64,000 bases of DNA from Epiperipatus broadwayi (GCA_028023455.1 JAQFVV010000275.1:496001-560000); one strand, 5' to 3'; shown: positions 22,787 to 35,989, counted from the stretch's first letter. Translations and numbers: made by a program. The notes: generated by a model from the sequence alone, not told the origin.

Positions 22787-23485
22787 TTGATAAATATAAT
22801 TAGTCCTGATAGTTATCAGCCTTTTATATATAAAAAAATGTTTTTGTTGAATTTTTGTTGTAGGAATAGAAGGCTTAATAATTTTAATAATAATGCTGAT
22901 ATTCAAAAAAGTCAATTTGTTGCTGAATATGTAGAATTGGGTTATAGTTATGATTTTATTAAAAAAGTTGTAATTAATAATAATGTTTATAGTCATGATT
23001 TTGATGGTAAGGATTTTGTTGGTAAGAATAATGATTATATGTCTTTACCATTTAAGGCTTCAATATACAATTTGGTTTATAGGAATAGTCATTTGTTAGG
23101 TGGAATGAAGGTTGCATGGAAGAAACGTTCTGATTTAAATTCATTACTTAGTGGTTCAAAACAGTCTATTGATAGTAGGTCTATTCCTGGTATTGTTTAT
23201 AAGATTCCATGTAGTTGTGGTAAATTTTATGTAGGGCCAGAGTAAGTTTAGCCTTAATGAAAGGGTTAAGGTTCATATAAGTAGAGTTAAACATAGGTAT
23301 CTTAACTCAGGTTTATATATTCATGAATTGAATACAGGTCATAAAATATTGTTTGACAGTGCTTCAATTATTTTTTATAAAAAGAATGAGTTAAAAAAAG
23401 AATAAAGGAGGCTTTGATGATAAAGCTTCTTGATTCTGAGGCTATCAATCTTATGAAGACTTCTTTTGATATTAAGGGAAGGTGA
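22787..23485 (+). pseudogene. Penelope-like linker and GIY-YIG endonuclease, same element
   Basis: Linker 22787-23160 includes SLPFKASIYNLVYRNSHLLG. The GIY-YIG domain starts IVYKIPCSCGKFYVG (Y..IPC.CG..YVG, both motif tyrosines present). A frameshift at about 23240 breaks it; the continuation in the next frame reads FSLNERVKVHISRVKHRY, LYIHELNTGHKILFDSASI, then EALMIKLLDSEAINLMKTSF, which are the catalytic-Arg helix, the 'H....H' segment and the 'E...I.L......N' C-terminus. This is the most complete PLE of the window. No terminal hairpin was found after it. Confidence 0.85.
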
Positions 23486-23499
23486 AGTTTGAAATGAAT

Positions 23500-25616
23500 T
23501 ATGGGAAGGTTTGTTTGTTTGTATATATTGCAATGGTAAGAACTCATATGCCTTGCTAACATGTTGCAAAATTCCATCACCATGTTTGAAGAGCAGCACA
23601 ACAGGTGGGTTCAATGCTTGCGGTATCGTGTTTGAACATAGTTGTTTTATTTCACAACAAACCCCACATAACAACACACATACCATAGCAATAGTAAATA
23701 TCTTTCTAGGCCCGGTGGTCAGGTATCTCAAGAGACTAAACTACTGCTATGTACTTGAATGTGATGATAATAATTGAATGAGACATTGAACATTACTATT
23801 AAATCAAGCAGACATGCAAATGCAGACATAGGTAGACACAAATATTTAATAATGGTTAAATTAAATTACATGTGATTTAAAATGCTACTGGGGTATCATT
23901 ACTAAATTACATCTCATGCCTCACATTTAAACTGGATGTTACAAGATTACGATACAAGATCCCAAGTAGGAGTATATCTGCCAATCCAGCAATCATTATT
24001 TACTTACTTATTATTAATACATAAGTTTACACTAACAAAATTATTACTAGAGTAGGAAATAGATTTAGCACAGACATTCATATTCATAAACAAAGTGACA
24101 TGCGATAGGTTTAGGTGCTGCCGAATTTAAGGAGATTCAGCTTTATTTGAGTACAACCACTGAGAAACATTAGAGACAGGAGGGATGTCCAAATGTCAGA
24201 CTGGTGCCATTAGGAGTGCAGCATTGGTATGAGGTCTTAGCCTTTCTATTTCCAACTGCATGACAAAGTCAGTTACCATTAGGGTCATTTCTGTATGCCC
24301 GATTATTATGGGAACTAGAATATTTGAAGAATTTGACTATTTCGTTTCTGCGGTTAAATTAATGCATCCATAAACCAACACATTTCACAAAATCAATGCA
24401 AATCATTTTATCTAATACTGTGCTTTAAAACAGAAAGATTATTTCCAATCCCCATATTGGTTAAACAAAGTATCAACTATCTACTATCCCCCACTTTTAT
24501 GATTATCTTACTCTGGATTGAAAAGACTTGGTGAAATATAAGTTAAATACTATTTTAAAATAAAATGATCACTAAAGTGGCTAATACATTTTACTGACAA
24601 TTATAGGGTCTCACTTCTATAATAATAATAACATATAAAATAAATTCATAGTTCCCAAGCTGATTGTTTATAAAAAAGAAAGAAGGGGATTTTAGGCGAA
24701 TCTAAAGGTCACGCAAAAGAGTAGCAACACTTTTGCGAATTAACTTGTTAGGGAGCATCAGCTTGGAAATCATGTAGGCATGAAACATAATATCTAATCA
24801 ATAACAAAATTTTTAGATACCCAAGTAGAAGGATAAGAATAAGCTTTATGAGATTTATAGGATATTATATTATGTTTTACACATATTTACAAGATGGAGA
24901 GAAGAGTTTAGTTTTAAAATTACATTACATTTAAGTTAAGAATTGAACTTTAAAGATACATCACATAATAGGAATTTAAATTAAGAGTTCAAAAGGAGTA
25001 TTTTACTCTTGGGTATCATTTTACTTTCAATTATTTAAAGTGTGCACACTTGATGGGAGAGTCCAAGGTTCCTTGTTTTAAAAGCATTCATATTTTGGAG
25101 ATATACACATGCAGCAGTTTGAGTTCAGGTTTATTTTATTGTTTTATGGGAAGCTCCATATTTCCATAGCCACAATCCAGAGAAGCACAGCAGTCACATA
25201 CTCCTTGCACATTATTAGGTTAAAATGATCTGGATACGAAAACAAAGTAACAGCATAACTTTGAAACTTAACAGCAACAATCCAATTACCAATGATAATA
25301 ATCATCCTTATAATAACCAGCCTGGTGCTTTTATTCCTTTCTCTTTTATCTCTCGGATCCATCGAACAATTGCATCATCCATCCAAGCGGTCTCTCTGGT
25401 CTGTGCTATTTATCACTTCAGGTAATGGATGCATTAGTGGCACATGTTGAGATTGCAATTTCAATTTTAATCTGACCACCTTTTTAATTTACCTTACATT
25501 TGTCCTGATTACAAATGCTTTTAACTACTTTTTTTTTGACGAGTTTAAGAATACTTTTCAGCTCTGTCATCTTTTGCCCCTCCCACTATGACTTGCAAAC
25601 TCCAATTAGTAGGGGA
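23500..25616. other. Unassigned, moderately GC-richer DNA
   Basis: Composition is less AT-biased at 23520-23780, 24100-24340 and 25060-25440, with few homopolymers, but I see no protein domain in any frame. A perfect 8-bp stem (CGCAAAAG..CTTTTGCG, 24713-24738) is the only structure noted. The stretch could hold untranslated exons or unrecognised repeats. Confidence 0.4.
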
Positions 25617-25852
25617 ATATCTATTTTTAAATATGTTTACATTTAAAATTAAAAGAAGTATTTTAGATTTTATAATTTAAAATATTACATAAATCTGACT
25701 TAAATAGTAATGCAATTATTAACTCTTACAAAATTAAATCTATTTTTAAATATGTTTACATTTAAAATTAAAATAACTATTTTAAATTTTACTACGTAAA
25801 TCTGATCCAAATAATAATAATGCAATTTTTAAATCTTACACAAAATTACATA
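25617..25852 (+). repeat. Tandem duplication, two ~118-bp units
   Basis: The first unit (25617-25737) and the second (25738-25852) both begin 'atctatttttaaatatgtttacatttaaaattaaaa' and share 'aaatctga' and 'aataatgcaatt...aa.tcttacaaaatta' in the same order, with a few indels. Confidence 0.85.
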
Positions 25853-26788
25853 TTACTAATCTAACAAATCATCTGCAGTGTATTATATTTTACAGTAGAC
25901 TTCATATTGGAGTGTGTGCATATATACGATGTTTTTAAATAACTGTACATATATTTTATAATATTTTGCCCAAAGTCCAATATTCAAGATCAGAACCTAG
26001 GTAAGATAATAATAATAATGGGTGAGAGGTGGAGAGATGACAGAACTAAAGTAAAATTAAGATTTGAATTCAAATTTTACTGTTTCAATATATGTTATTT
26101 TCTTTTAGTTTGATTTTCACTTGAGAAGGTCTATTTGTAGTAGATGAAACCATGGTTGTGTAAGGATTTTGGTAAAATTTTGGATTTAATCTAGTATTGT
26201 ATTGTTTTATGATTTTGCATATACATAGTCAAGTACAGAAAAGCATTTTTAACGGTTCCATTAATATTTATTATAGTAAATATGAAGTTTTTCTTCAAAC
26301 AGAGGTAGTATGTTCATCAAAAAAATTTAAAATGCTATGAAAATTAGTTTTAAAATATTTATATATCTCTAAATATTGGGAGTATATTTTTAAGATGTTC
26401 TTAAACTTAATTTTAGACTTAGCATTTTAAAAATTTTTGCTATCATGGATTAATGCCATATTTTACTCTTTTGCTGCAGAAAACCATATTTATAAGATTT
26501 TTTCCATTTTTTGAATAGAAGATCAAATGTATTTATCTTAATGAAATGAGATAATGTAGAAATTTTTGAAAAAATTTCCAAAAGTTTATAACTTAAAAAT
26601 ATTTTTCTGCTTTTAGGAAATTTTATTTTTTTTTGAAAGCAAGGCAAAATCACCTACATACATGAATTTTCTATTATCTGTTTTTGAAAAATTTCCAAAA
26701 AATATATCAAATGGAAAAAAGTGAATCCTGTATCCCCCCCCTTTAGAGAAAATATAAAAATTGTGGAATATACCTAGTCTAACCATTA
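25853..26788. other. Unassigned AT-rich DNA
   Basis: No supported feature. The minus-strand open frame at 26653-26450 is Lys/Phe/Ile-rich without a domain. Confidence 0.45.
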
Positions 26789-26892
26789 CATAGTAAGGTA
26801 ATCATCTGAAATCCAGGCACAGCCACTTAATGGCATTGATGCTATACAAAGTCAATCAAATGTAACATTACCGGGTCACAACTTTTTTTATA

Positions 26893-27012
26893 TAACATGA
26901 TTTTTTTTTGATTAAACAAATTTTTATTTCATTTATAACATGATTTTTTTTTATTAAATAAATTTTTATATTCATTTTCATTGTTTTTTTAACATGACAT
27001 TTTTTTTTATTC
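26893..27012 (+). repeat. Three short tandem units inside the transposon
   Basis: Three tandem units of about 40-60 bp, each 'taacatgayatttttttt.attnaayaaattttt', varying in the length of their T runs. Confidence 0.75.
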
Positions 27013-27090
27013 AACAAATTTTGGTAATTTAACTTTGTGTTTATTTTTCTGATTTTAAAACTTTTGACTGTTTCAAGACGAAAAAACTTG

Positions 27091-27806
27091 TTTTAACCCC
27101 ACTGAAAAAATATAATACAATCATTTGGGACTTGTTTCAACTTTGTTCTACCTTTTTTTTTTGGTTGACTAAATTGTTTTTCTTCTTATTATTAAATCAA
27201 AAGTAACTTTTGTGTTTTTGGGGGTTAAAAAATTGTTTTGAAACACCCACCCCCACCTTCAGATAAATAATTATAACAAAAAGTCAATATATATTTTTTT
27301 AAACAACTTTTTTTTACTTTTACTTTATATTTTTCATTTGAATTATCTTTTTTTTTTTTGGCTTCTACAATAAACTGTTTTTTTTTTTTTGGGGGGGGGG
27401 GGTTCATATTTTGTTATTATTAACAAAAAGTAAACAAAAATAGTAATCTATTTTAACCCCACTTGTTTTAACCCTGCTGAAAAAATATAATACAATTATT
27501 TGGGGATTGTTTAAAATTTTTCCCTTTTTTTTTTGGTTGATCAAATTGTTTTTCTTCTTATTAAATCAAAAGTAACTTTTGTATTTTTGGGAGGTAAAAT
27601 TGTAACAAAAAGTCAATAATTTTTTTTTTCAACAACTTTTTCTCACTTTTTACTTTTATTTATATTTCATTTGAATTACTTTTTTTTTTTTTTGGCTTCT
27701 ACAATAAACTGCTTTTTGGGGGGATTTCATACTTTGTTATTATTAACAAAAAGTAAACAAAAATAGTAATTTATTTTAACCCTGCTGAAAAAAGATAATC
27801 CAATTA
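27091..27806 (+). repeat. Tandem repeat of ~310-375 bp units inside the transposon
   Basis: Unit 1 (27091-27465), unit 2 (27466-27773) and the first ~33 bases of a third. Each starts 'ttttaaccc..ctgaaaaaa.ataat.caatta', followed in order by 'ttttggttga', 'aaattgtttttcttctta', 'aaatcaaaagtaacttttgt', 'aacaaaaagtcaata', 'ggcttctacaataaactg' and 'aacaaaaagtaaacaaaaatagtaat.tattttaaccc'. Unit 1 also has a C-rich insert near 27245. Long G and T runs differ between units. Confidence 0.85.
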
Positions 27807-28718
27807 CTTGTCAATTTTTAATGAAATTTATTGCTGTAAAAAAACAGTCTGGTCATTTTTAATGACATTATGTGCCTGAAAAAAGAACACAGTCTCCCTC
27901 ACTTTCTGTACTCAGCAATTCTGAAAAGTTTAAAAATTGCATGTTCTTCTCAGACCTTTTATTGGTCTTATATATTTTCCACGCTGAAACATGACTTATG
28001 TGTGAGCTTTGTTGAAGCATGTTTAAACATACCCTTTGCCAATATTTTTACATATTAACATTTTTTAGGGAAGGGTGGTGAGGGAAGGGTGGTGACCATA
28101 TGACAATTATTAATAATTAACATTATTTAAATATAAATGACATTACTCTATTATAAAGATTTGAAAAGTTGTACCAATTTGTAATTAAAACACACTCAAG
28201 CGATATGCTAATCAGCTATGAATAGAACAAATACGCAAAAATAGTTTCGAAGCACAAAACAGGCCATAATATTTTTGTGCAAGGTCATGTAAAATGGCCT
28301 GCAATGGGTAATACAATATAAATCTTGTATTAGCCATAAGGCTGATTGCAGAAACAATATTTTTATGTGTTTTGACACATAAACAATGCCATCTAAGTGG
28401 CCATGCCCGGATTTCAGATGATTACCCATAGTAATATTAAATATTTGCAAATTTTTGGTTTGCCCAGGATTTGCCTGAATTAGATGAATGATATAATTGA
28501 CCAGACAATATTTTTTTTCTCTATAATATATTTATATTGTAAAACAAAATAAATGAGCAACAAGAAAAAACAAAGCAAGTTGTGCCACGGAGACAGACAT
28601 AAGTATTTGTGATGTTTTGGAGTGTTCCATGGGATGATCTAGCATTGTTGGTAGTGTATCCAGTTACAATTATATAGCACATAAGTTTATTGTGTTAAAA
28701 ATTTTGAGGATTATTAAA

Positions 28719-29450
28719 ATGGAGAATAAAAATAAAAAGGATGAAGAGCAGCAGAAAATACTTCTGAAGCTAGTTGTGAAGAAGATAGCTTAGAAACTTT
28801 GGATATGGACAATGTCCATCCAGATAGTGATTCATGCAATCAAATAAAGCATAAAGACATTAATAAAGAAATAAAAATGCCTGAGAATACTGCAACATCA
28901 TCACAATTTGACATGATGTAAATAATTAACACATTATTTAGACAAATGGAATTGAGATTAATGGAGCAAAGAAACTAAACAATGGAAAATAATCGAAAAT
29001 ATAATCAAAAGCAAATGGGGTAAATAAACCAAACTTTGAAAATAATCAAATAGATATAAGTAAATGGAGCATAATCAAAAGCAAATAAACCAAACCATGG
29101 AAGACAATCAAAAACATAAAACATAACCAAAAGCAGATGAAATCAAGGTTTGAACATAACCAAAAACAAATGAAAGTAAGATTGATGGAACAAATAAACT
29201 GAAGTATAGAAGATAATCAAAAATGGATGAAACATACTCAAAATCAAATGAAATAAAAATTAGAAATATTAAATCAAAAACATGAGGAAAATCAGCATAA
29301 AATAAATAAACAGATTGAGCAAAAATTAGAGGATGAAAGTCAGAGAATGAACCAAAAATATGTGATGAACTTTTAGTTGAATCAGAACAAAATCTACTTG
29401 AGAAAACTAAACAAATGAACGTGAATTTCTTTAAATAAATGACTAAAGGC
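28719..29450 (+). pseudogene. Decayed coiled-coil ORF, possibly an LTR-element gag
   Basis: ATG at 28719 gives MENKNKKDEEQQKILLKLVV, and after a frame change an Asp/Ser-rich stretch. From about 28915 the product is Gln/Asn/Lys/Met-rich with recurring NQKQM, MEDNQK and HNQKQMK phrases every ~12-15 residues, as in a long coiled coil, ending LNQKHEENQHKINKQIEQ. Several stops interrupt. Gag proteins of some gypsy-type elements start with such Gln-rich coiled coils, but no capsid, pol or LTR was found. I assign no function. Confidence 0.45.
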
Positions 29451-31149
29451 TTGAAGATATGCCTAAAAACTCAAACCAAAAATTAAAATGATCAAAAGAA
29501 TGTGATGTACTATATCAAGTGCGAACACAATCTCACAGCTGGATAAACAAATACAAATTAAAAGACAGCACAGTTTACTTTAGTTCCAAAGTAAAAGGGA
29601 ATCACTCTTCACACAAAAACTAAATGTAGACTTGCCTCAATTGACATGAAAGAAAAAGCCCCTAGATAGACTTTATTATCAAACTACACCTAACAATCTT
29701 ACTTTATTAAACAATGTCTGGGTAAACAGCTCATAAAATTCTCAATGGACATCCAGAAAGAAGTTTAATATGTACAATAATTTTTTTGTTTTACAGTCCA
29801 AGAATTTGAAATGAACTATCTATTCCTTTCAATAAAAAATATTTTTTTTATTCAAAGCAAAATATGTAAATTTGATTTAAAAAAAAGAAATGAAATTAGT
29901 GTGCCAGAAAAAGGAGAAGTAACTTTTCTTCTTATAAAATAAGTTTTTTTTTCTCTTGATCAGAAGGAGATATTACTTCATACAAATCCCAGGATTTTTA
30001 TAATGCTTTGTCAATAAAAAGGAAGGATACTACTAACAGTTAGCTAGATCTAATCTGGAACATTTCTGAATTATAATTTGAATAACTCTGGCTAAATTGA
30101 AAAAAAAAACAGGCTTATTTAAATGATAGCTAGAAATTACAAAACTATATTATCACCATAAACGGAGTTTTAATATTTGTCACAAAAAGAGTAAATGACA
30201 ATTATTTTGTTTTGGTGAAATTTATATTAAAGAATAATTTGTACTTTATTCTAAATAATTTGAATTTGTAAATAATGTATCTATCTGGAAATTATTTTGA
30301 AAGAAACTAACTGTCAGTTAAAAAAAAAGAAATAAAGTATCTTGCTCCACTTTTATATATATATGTATTGAATTTATAAAAACTTCTCCATACTTATTAG
30401 AATTATTTGAATTTAAAAAATAATTATTATATATCACATATGTATGCTAAGCTTATACATTTTATATAAGTTATTAATAAGAGGAAAAGATAAAGAAATA
30501 ATGATAATCATATAAATTGCTTAAGTCACAAATAACTAAAGTTAACAATGTAATTATTTTCCATTAGTCTCATTCATTCATAGTTAAACTTATATTTGAT
30601 TACTGAAAATTGGATTTTATTAGATGGTATTTATTTATGTGAAGTTGCTTGTTCAATGTTTAATAGTTTATATACGACTGCATCCACATGGGAAAATACA
30701 TTGCTACATACTTTAATTAGTTAGGGATTAATCTCAGAATGAATCATTCCTATATAAATTATAATTGTATTAAATTAGGTTTAGGACCAAAAGGCCATTC
30801 CTTATAATTATTGTATAGAAGGTTTATTCAGTTAGAGTGAGGACCAAAAGGCCATCCTTTTTCAGTTAACATCGCACAAGTATTTATGTTTAAGATTAGG
30901 ATTTTATAAGACATTCTGTATGATTATTATGATAAAAAGAGTATTGATGTCTATTCCATATAGAACCTAAGTATGTGTAAGTACTAGGAGATAAGAAAAT
31001 AAAAGAAATGTTTGTATTTACGGATTTATACATGCATAGAATTATATTTAAGTTTACTGAAGTCAGCATTAAAAATACAGCAAATGTGTTACATTATCTC
31101 TGAATATATTAATACTATGTTGTGTAGAGATAAAAGAACTTTGTAAAAA
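29451..31149. other. Unassigned AT-rich DNA
   Basis: Nothing coding recognised. The phrase GGACCAAAAGGCCAT occurs twice, 59 bases apart (about 30783 and 30842), inside a loose duplication. Confidence 0.45.
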
Positions 31150-31296
31150 AATAAATTGCATATCAATTAATGATTATACTTTGGAAATAAATTACTATTA
31201 CATGATTTGTTAGTTTCATTAATGAAAATAAATTGTATATCAATTAATAAATATACTTCTTAATAAATTACTATTACATGATTTGTTATTTTGTTT
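31150..31296 (+). repeat. Tandem duplication, two ~75-bp units
   Basis: Units 31150-31222 and 31226-31296 both read 'aataaattg.atatcaattaat.a.tatact', then 'aataaattactattacatgatttgtta'. Confidence 0.85.
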
Positions 31297-34200
31297 ATGT
31301 AAGATTGCATGATCTACTATTATTCTTCAGAAGTAACTTATGTTCTCCATGATTTAGCCCGGCATTACAATTAGGCCATATTGTTTTAAATATACATGTT
31401 AATTTATTTCCTGATGCTTTAAGCCAGGTGGTATTTATATAATTTATATAAATAAATAGAGAATGTTAAGTCTGATCATTACATAGTGATACCATCTGTT
31501 TGTAAATTTTTGAGCTTTGAATATTATTATTTATAATCATTTAAAATTTTATGTTAGAGAACATTTTATCAAATATATTGATGAATTAAGAATTATATAA
31601 TATTAAATTAGTAAAAGTAACATCAATTCTTTATTTTGAAAACAATTTTAAATGTGAGCAGTTATAATGAAAACTTATTTGCAGCATCTTTGTAGTGATG
31701 GATGATAATTTTATATACTTTGTTTGGATTATCAACTTTTAATTAATGCTATGCTTTCTTGCCAAATTTTTGAATTGGTTCTGGATAGATGCTGTCATTA
31801 AATACTTTAATTAGTCTTGCTGTGATTTTTAATCCAATATTTCTTAGAAACTATGAAAGTATTGCTTTTTAAAATTTAGTTTTATTTAAAGAAACTTTGT
31901 ATATATAAAAAAAGCACATTGCTCTCCTGTGAATTTTTTTTTTTTTTTAAATTCTATCAGTTTTGGGTTTAAAAGAATAATATTAAAATTGGCTTTGCCA
32001 TTGGTATTATGGCAGAAATAGTTGTAAAGATATTTCAACATGCATTAAGTCTGCATGGAATGTATTGATACCAGGCTGATCAAATTAATTCTATTAATAT
32101 TTTTTATTAAACATAGGGGAGTTTTATTAAGATTGGGGTTTGATTAAAAATATGGCATTGGTTACTACTTAAATAAAATAATGATCACATAAATAAATTA
32201 CTGTTGATATTTTAAATCATTCTTTTAATACACAATTTCAATTTTCAGTACTATAAAAGTGGAGGATGGTCATACTACAGAATAAAATATTAGATGGTTT
32301 ATAACAAATGAGACAATGACAAAAAAATAATATCTTTTAACTTTTCTCAAAGTGTTTATTTATTTTTTAATAATTAAAAAATATAAACTTTAATGTTAGA
32401 TGGTTGATAAAAAGTATAATATATTGCAAACCTTAGTGGTAGATAGTTCAATAAATTTTGTATTGTGAGAAAAAATATATCTTATGACCATTCCTAAGTT
32501 TTATGTAATTTAAAGATGAATATAAATAACTTTTCATTAAAAAAATACCATATTTTCTGATGTATAAGACACTTATTCCATCTCAAAATACATCTAAAAT
32601 ATGGCATGTCTTATGCACCAGCAATCAAAATTATGAATTCAAATTTTAACAATTAATATCAATATTATTTAAGAATTTCACTTTGCCTTTATCAGGGTGA
32701 ATAGATTTTTTCAAATTGCAGTAATGTCAACTGACTATCTGCTTTCTCTGTTTTGTTCTATATACTCATGCAGTTGGTGATTTTTAAAATAAAATTTCAA
32801 TATAGAAATTCACAAAAACCATATGTAAGTAAAATAAAAATAACTATCTTCTACTGAATTACACAATGTCAAAACAATGAAAGAGAGAATGGTTACCACT
32901 GTTTTTAAGCTCTGTTGTTATACTAGCTTAGTTTATGATACAATTTTAAAATTATAATGTGAATTTTGTCTATTATTTTAACTTAAGTATATAGTAAATA
33001 ATATAAAATATACAGGAAATAAATAAATTAGTCTTACTTTTAACAATCTCTGAATATTAGATGAAATATTATTTTAATAAATGCAATTTTTAAAAAAAAT
33101 TATAATTATTTATTATTACACAAAAACGATGATATTTTCAAAAAATAAAAAATATGATCTAGTCTAAAAAATTTGTAAATATCTATGTGAGAAATTTTAA
33201 GACTACCAGAAAATTTTAATCTTTTACATTTACCTTGTACTTTCTAATAGATTGTTAAATTATAAACAAGAATATTATTTCCTCAACTTCTGAATACAAT
33301 AACACAGGTTTGTTGTTTCTTTAAAAAGACTTACATTTGATACAAGTAGATTAAAATTAAACTTTAAAACTATTAAGAAACATTTTGTTTATTCAGTGTG
33401 TAATAGGCTAAAATAAATTTAATGATTTAAGATTTTTACTCATTTTATAAAAAGATACAACCTATACTCAGTTCACTTTTTATAAAGTATAAAGTTTAAT
33501 GAATGTTATTTGCTGTCTTACAATTACAGAAAGCAATACTCTATATAAAAATGATATCCATAGAAGTCATTCGATTCTGACTATGTCTATTGCTCATACC
33601 TAGTCACCCATTTAACTAAACTTTTACTAAACTATCCAAATTTATTTTTAGTCATTGCTAATTATATAGTTGATAAAAAAGATACTTTATGTAAATACTG
33701 TTGTATTTTATCTTCTCAAAAGGGTTATATTTTATTGCAATGCAGATATATAAATACATTAATTGATATTTATTTGCAAATAAAATAAAATTTTATTGTA
33801 AATTAAAAAAATAACATTTAAATTTTTTTTTTAATAAAAACGATTTTATGACAAAATTTCAAAGAAAAAAACAGATTTAGATGGTTTCAGAAAATTATGG
33901 CAAATAAAGATAGTAATATTAAGCAATATTACTATTATCTAATTACGTTTTGCACTGTTATAGTAAAAAATTATGTGAGAAGCAAATTAGCACTTTCTAT
34001 AACTATTATAATTGGGAACTATCCAAATATTATACTGTTTTTTATTGATAAGTACAGTACATCCGTTAAGAATGGTTTATGCCATTCATCGCATATTGTG
34101 TGTAGTATACTGCACTTTTTGAAGTCAAAACAATCTCATACTTGATAAATGAGATAATTTTGAGTTTACGAGCAAGAACATAAACATGAAGGACTTTTAG

Positions 34201-35179
34201 TATTATGAACTTATTTTTTTAAATGTATTGTTTTTTTAAGTATTTGTTTTTAGTTAAAGAGATGAATTACTTTCTGTCATTAATTAGATACATGACACTT
34301 TTAAAGCCAGACTTAAAGTTAATACTATAGTTATATTTTGATTGAACAATGCTATGCATTAGATTAAAAATAAATTTTAAATGTATGAGAAATATAGACT
34401 TTCTTATATATATATCTTAAGTCTTGAAAATAATAAAAGAAAGTTTTGACTTTCTTAAGTGTAATATTTTTCACACAATAAACATTAAATTCACTCAGTA
34501 GAACTTAATATTCTATGATGAATTTATGCACAAATAAGCAAATTATTCTTTGATTTATTACATTTGGTGTACATTGATATTAATTATTTAAAATGAAAGC
34601 TTTGAGCAATAGATACATAAGTTTTCATTTTCATATAAAAAACAGAATGTGTATTGTATTCAATCTTTACTTTAAAAATGGATGAGAATATTTAATGATG
34701 ATGAATGAAAAAAATATTGATACAAATTCATTTATATTGATTTTATTTACAATAACTTAGAACATCTTTACTTATCTCAATAATCATTCTCACAAGTTCA
34801 TTTGGCAGAGTTAATAGAGGACATATCTTTAATTTTTTATCTTGTCAACAATACTTTATTTATTTGAACATGTTTAACTTTATTCTGAGAAATTCTGGAA
34901 TTTTTTAAAAATAAAAGATGAGTATATTTTAGTCTGTAGCTAGTTGCCTAATGGTAGATAGAAATGCATTTATTTATGAATTTGGTAGGATCAGAAATTG
35001 TCTTGAGATTGATCATATGAGATGATTGAGAAATAAAAATAATAACTGTTGCAAGGAGAAAATGATCTGATAGATAAATTAAGATTGTTTTCAGATAATG
35101 AGTATGACTTAGCGAGAATTGTATGGAAAAAAATTGTGTATCAGAATTATCCTATGAAAATGGTATATTGTGTGTCAGT
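31297..35179. other. Unassigned AT-rich DNA with one small foldback
   Basis: No gene recognised. At 32548-32620 an inverted repeat (CTGATGTATAAGACA against TGTCTTATGCACCAG) separated by about 40 bases, next to ATATTTT and AAAATAT, resembles a small foldback MITE. The 82-codon frame at 33897 shows no domain. Confidence 0.4.
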
Positions 35180-35400
35180 AAAATGATGTTATATATTTTA
35201 TAAAGGATTCAAAGAGAAGAAGAAAGATATGCTTCAGATGTGGTTGTGTTTATAGCAAATGAGGTAATTCAAGGTAAGGCAAGCTGAAAAGTTTTTACAT
35301 GAAGGATTTAAAAATTAAGTTGAAAATATTGATCAATTGCAACTTATGAATGCTAATAAAATGATAATAATTGGAGTTTGAGTAAGGTACAAGTAATGAA
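35180..35400 (+). pseudogene. Possible non-LTR reverse transcriptase scrap
   Basis: YASDVVVFIANEVIQ (about 35230-35275) resembles the block C box 'FADDVVVFA...EL' of the RTE element at 7 kb, with the first catalytic Asp changed to Ser. ANKMIIIGV further on resembles the following '.NKTK.M..' block. Everything else is unreadable, and the match is short. Confidence 0.3.
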
Positions 35401-35989
35401 GTGGCTGGAAAAATATTAAGATATACTAAAGAATTACTTAAAACTGTTATGTTGAAATATCTTTGTTTTGATTGTTATAATAATAAAAATGGGGAGAAAA
35501 GAGTTTGAATTTATAAAAATAAGAAAATTATCAGGGTTGAGTCATTTATACAAATATTGACAAAAAATAAATATATGTATAAATGAAATAATTTGGGTGA
35601 TTCATTTTGAAAACTGCAATAAGAAAAATATCGAAAATATCTATCATTTGTTAAAAGAATGTATACATTTACAACCTTGAAAGCACTAGACTGATATTAA
35701 TTTACTTTGATTGTTTTCTTACCATTAATAGCTTCTTCACCCAGCATGTTAAAGCACTTGTATATACCGTAATGGTCAAGTTTTGTATATTCGCATAACA
35801 GAATCTAGAATCCAAGCAAAGAGACCAAAACTGACTGTACCAGGAGTGTGATGTTCTGAATCTGACAACGTTTCAACTTGTCTGTCAGAACTCCAAGACT
35901 CTAGACCCTAAAAACGACCACACTGAAAGTTACACCTAGTATATCCATCTTTTGCTGCTGGCATAGGACAGGGAGAAACAGGAGACTGA
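35401..35989. other. Unassigned DNA, GC-richer at 35.7-35.99 kb
   Basis: The segment 35790-35989 is compositionally unlike its surroundings. Its start ('agaatccaagcaaagagacc') and end ('acaggagactga') resemble the two ends of 46112-46318, about the same distance apart. The middles do not clearly align. Confidence 0.3.

Larger units (their letters stand above)
26797..28426. mobile_element. Non-autonomous DNA transposon, 43-bp TIRs and 8-bp TSD
   Basis: The ends are inverted repeats starting GGTAATCATCTGAAATCC (left 26797-26838, right 28384-28426) with about four differences over 43 bases. Directly outside both ends is the same 8-mer, CATAGTAA (26789-26796 and 28427-28434), a perfect target-site duplication. 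Inside I see no transposase, only tandem repeats and homopolymers. An 8-bp duplication fits hAT, P or Merlin-type elements; the GG terminus fits Merlin better than hAT (usually CAG), but superfamily is not settled. Confidence 0.85.

Noticed and set aside
22616-22996. 126-codon minus-strand open frame
   Set aside because: Antisense of the Penelope-like RT frame, which has the YIDD box on the plus strand.
23600-23625. GGTTCAATGC as a pol III B box
   Set aside because: No A box is found upstream at a suitable distance and no tRNA-like fold can be drawn.
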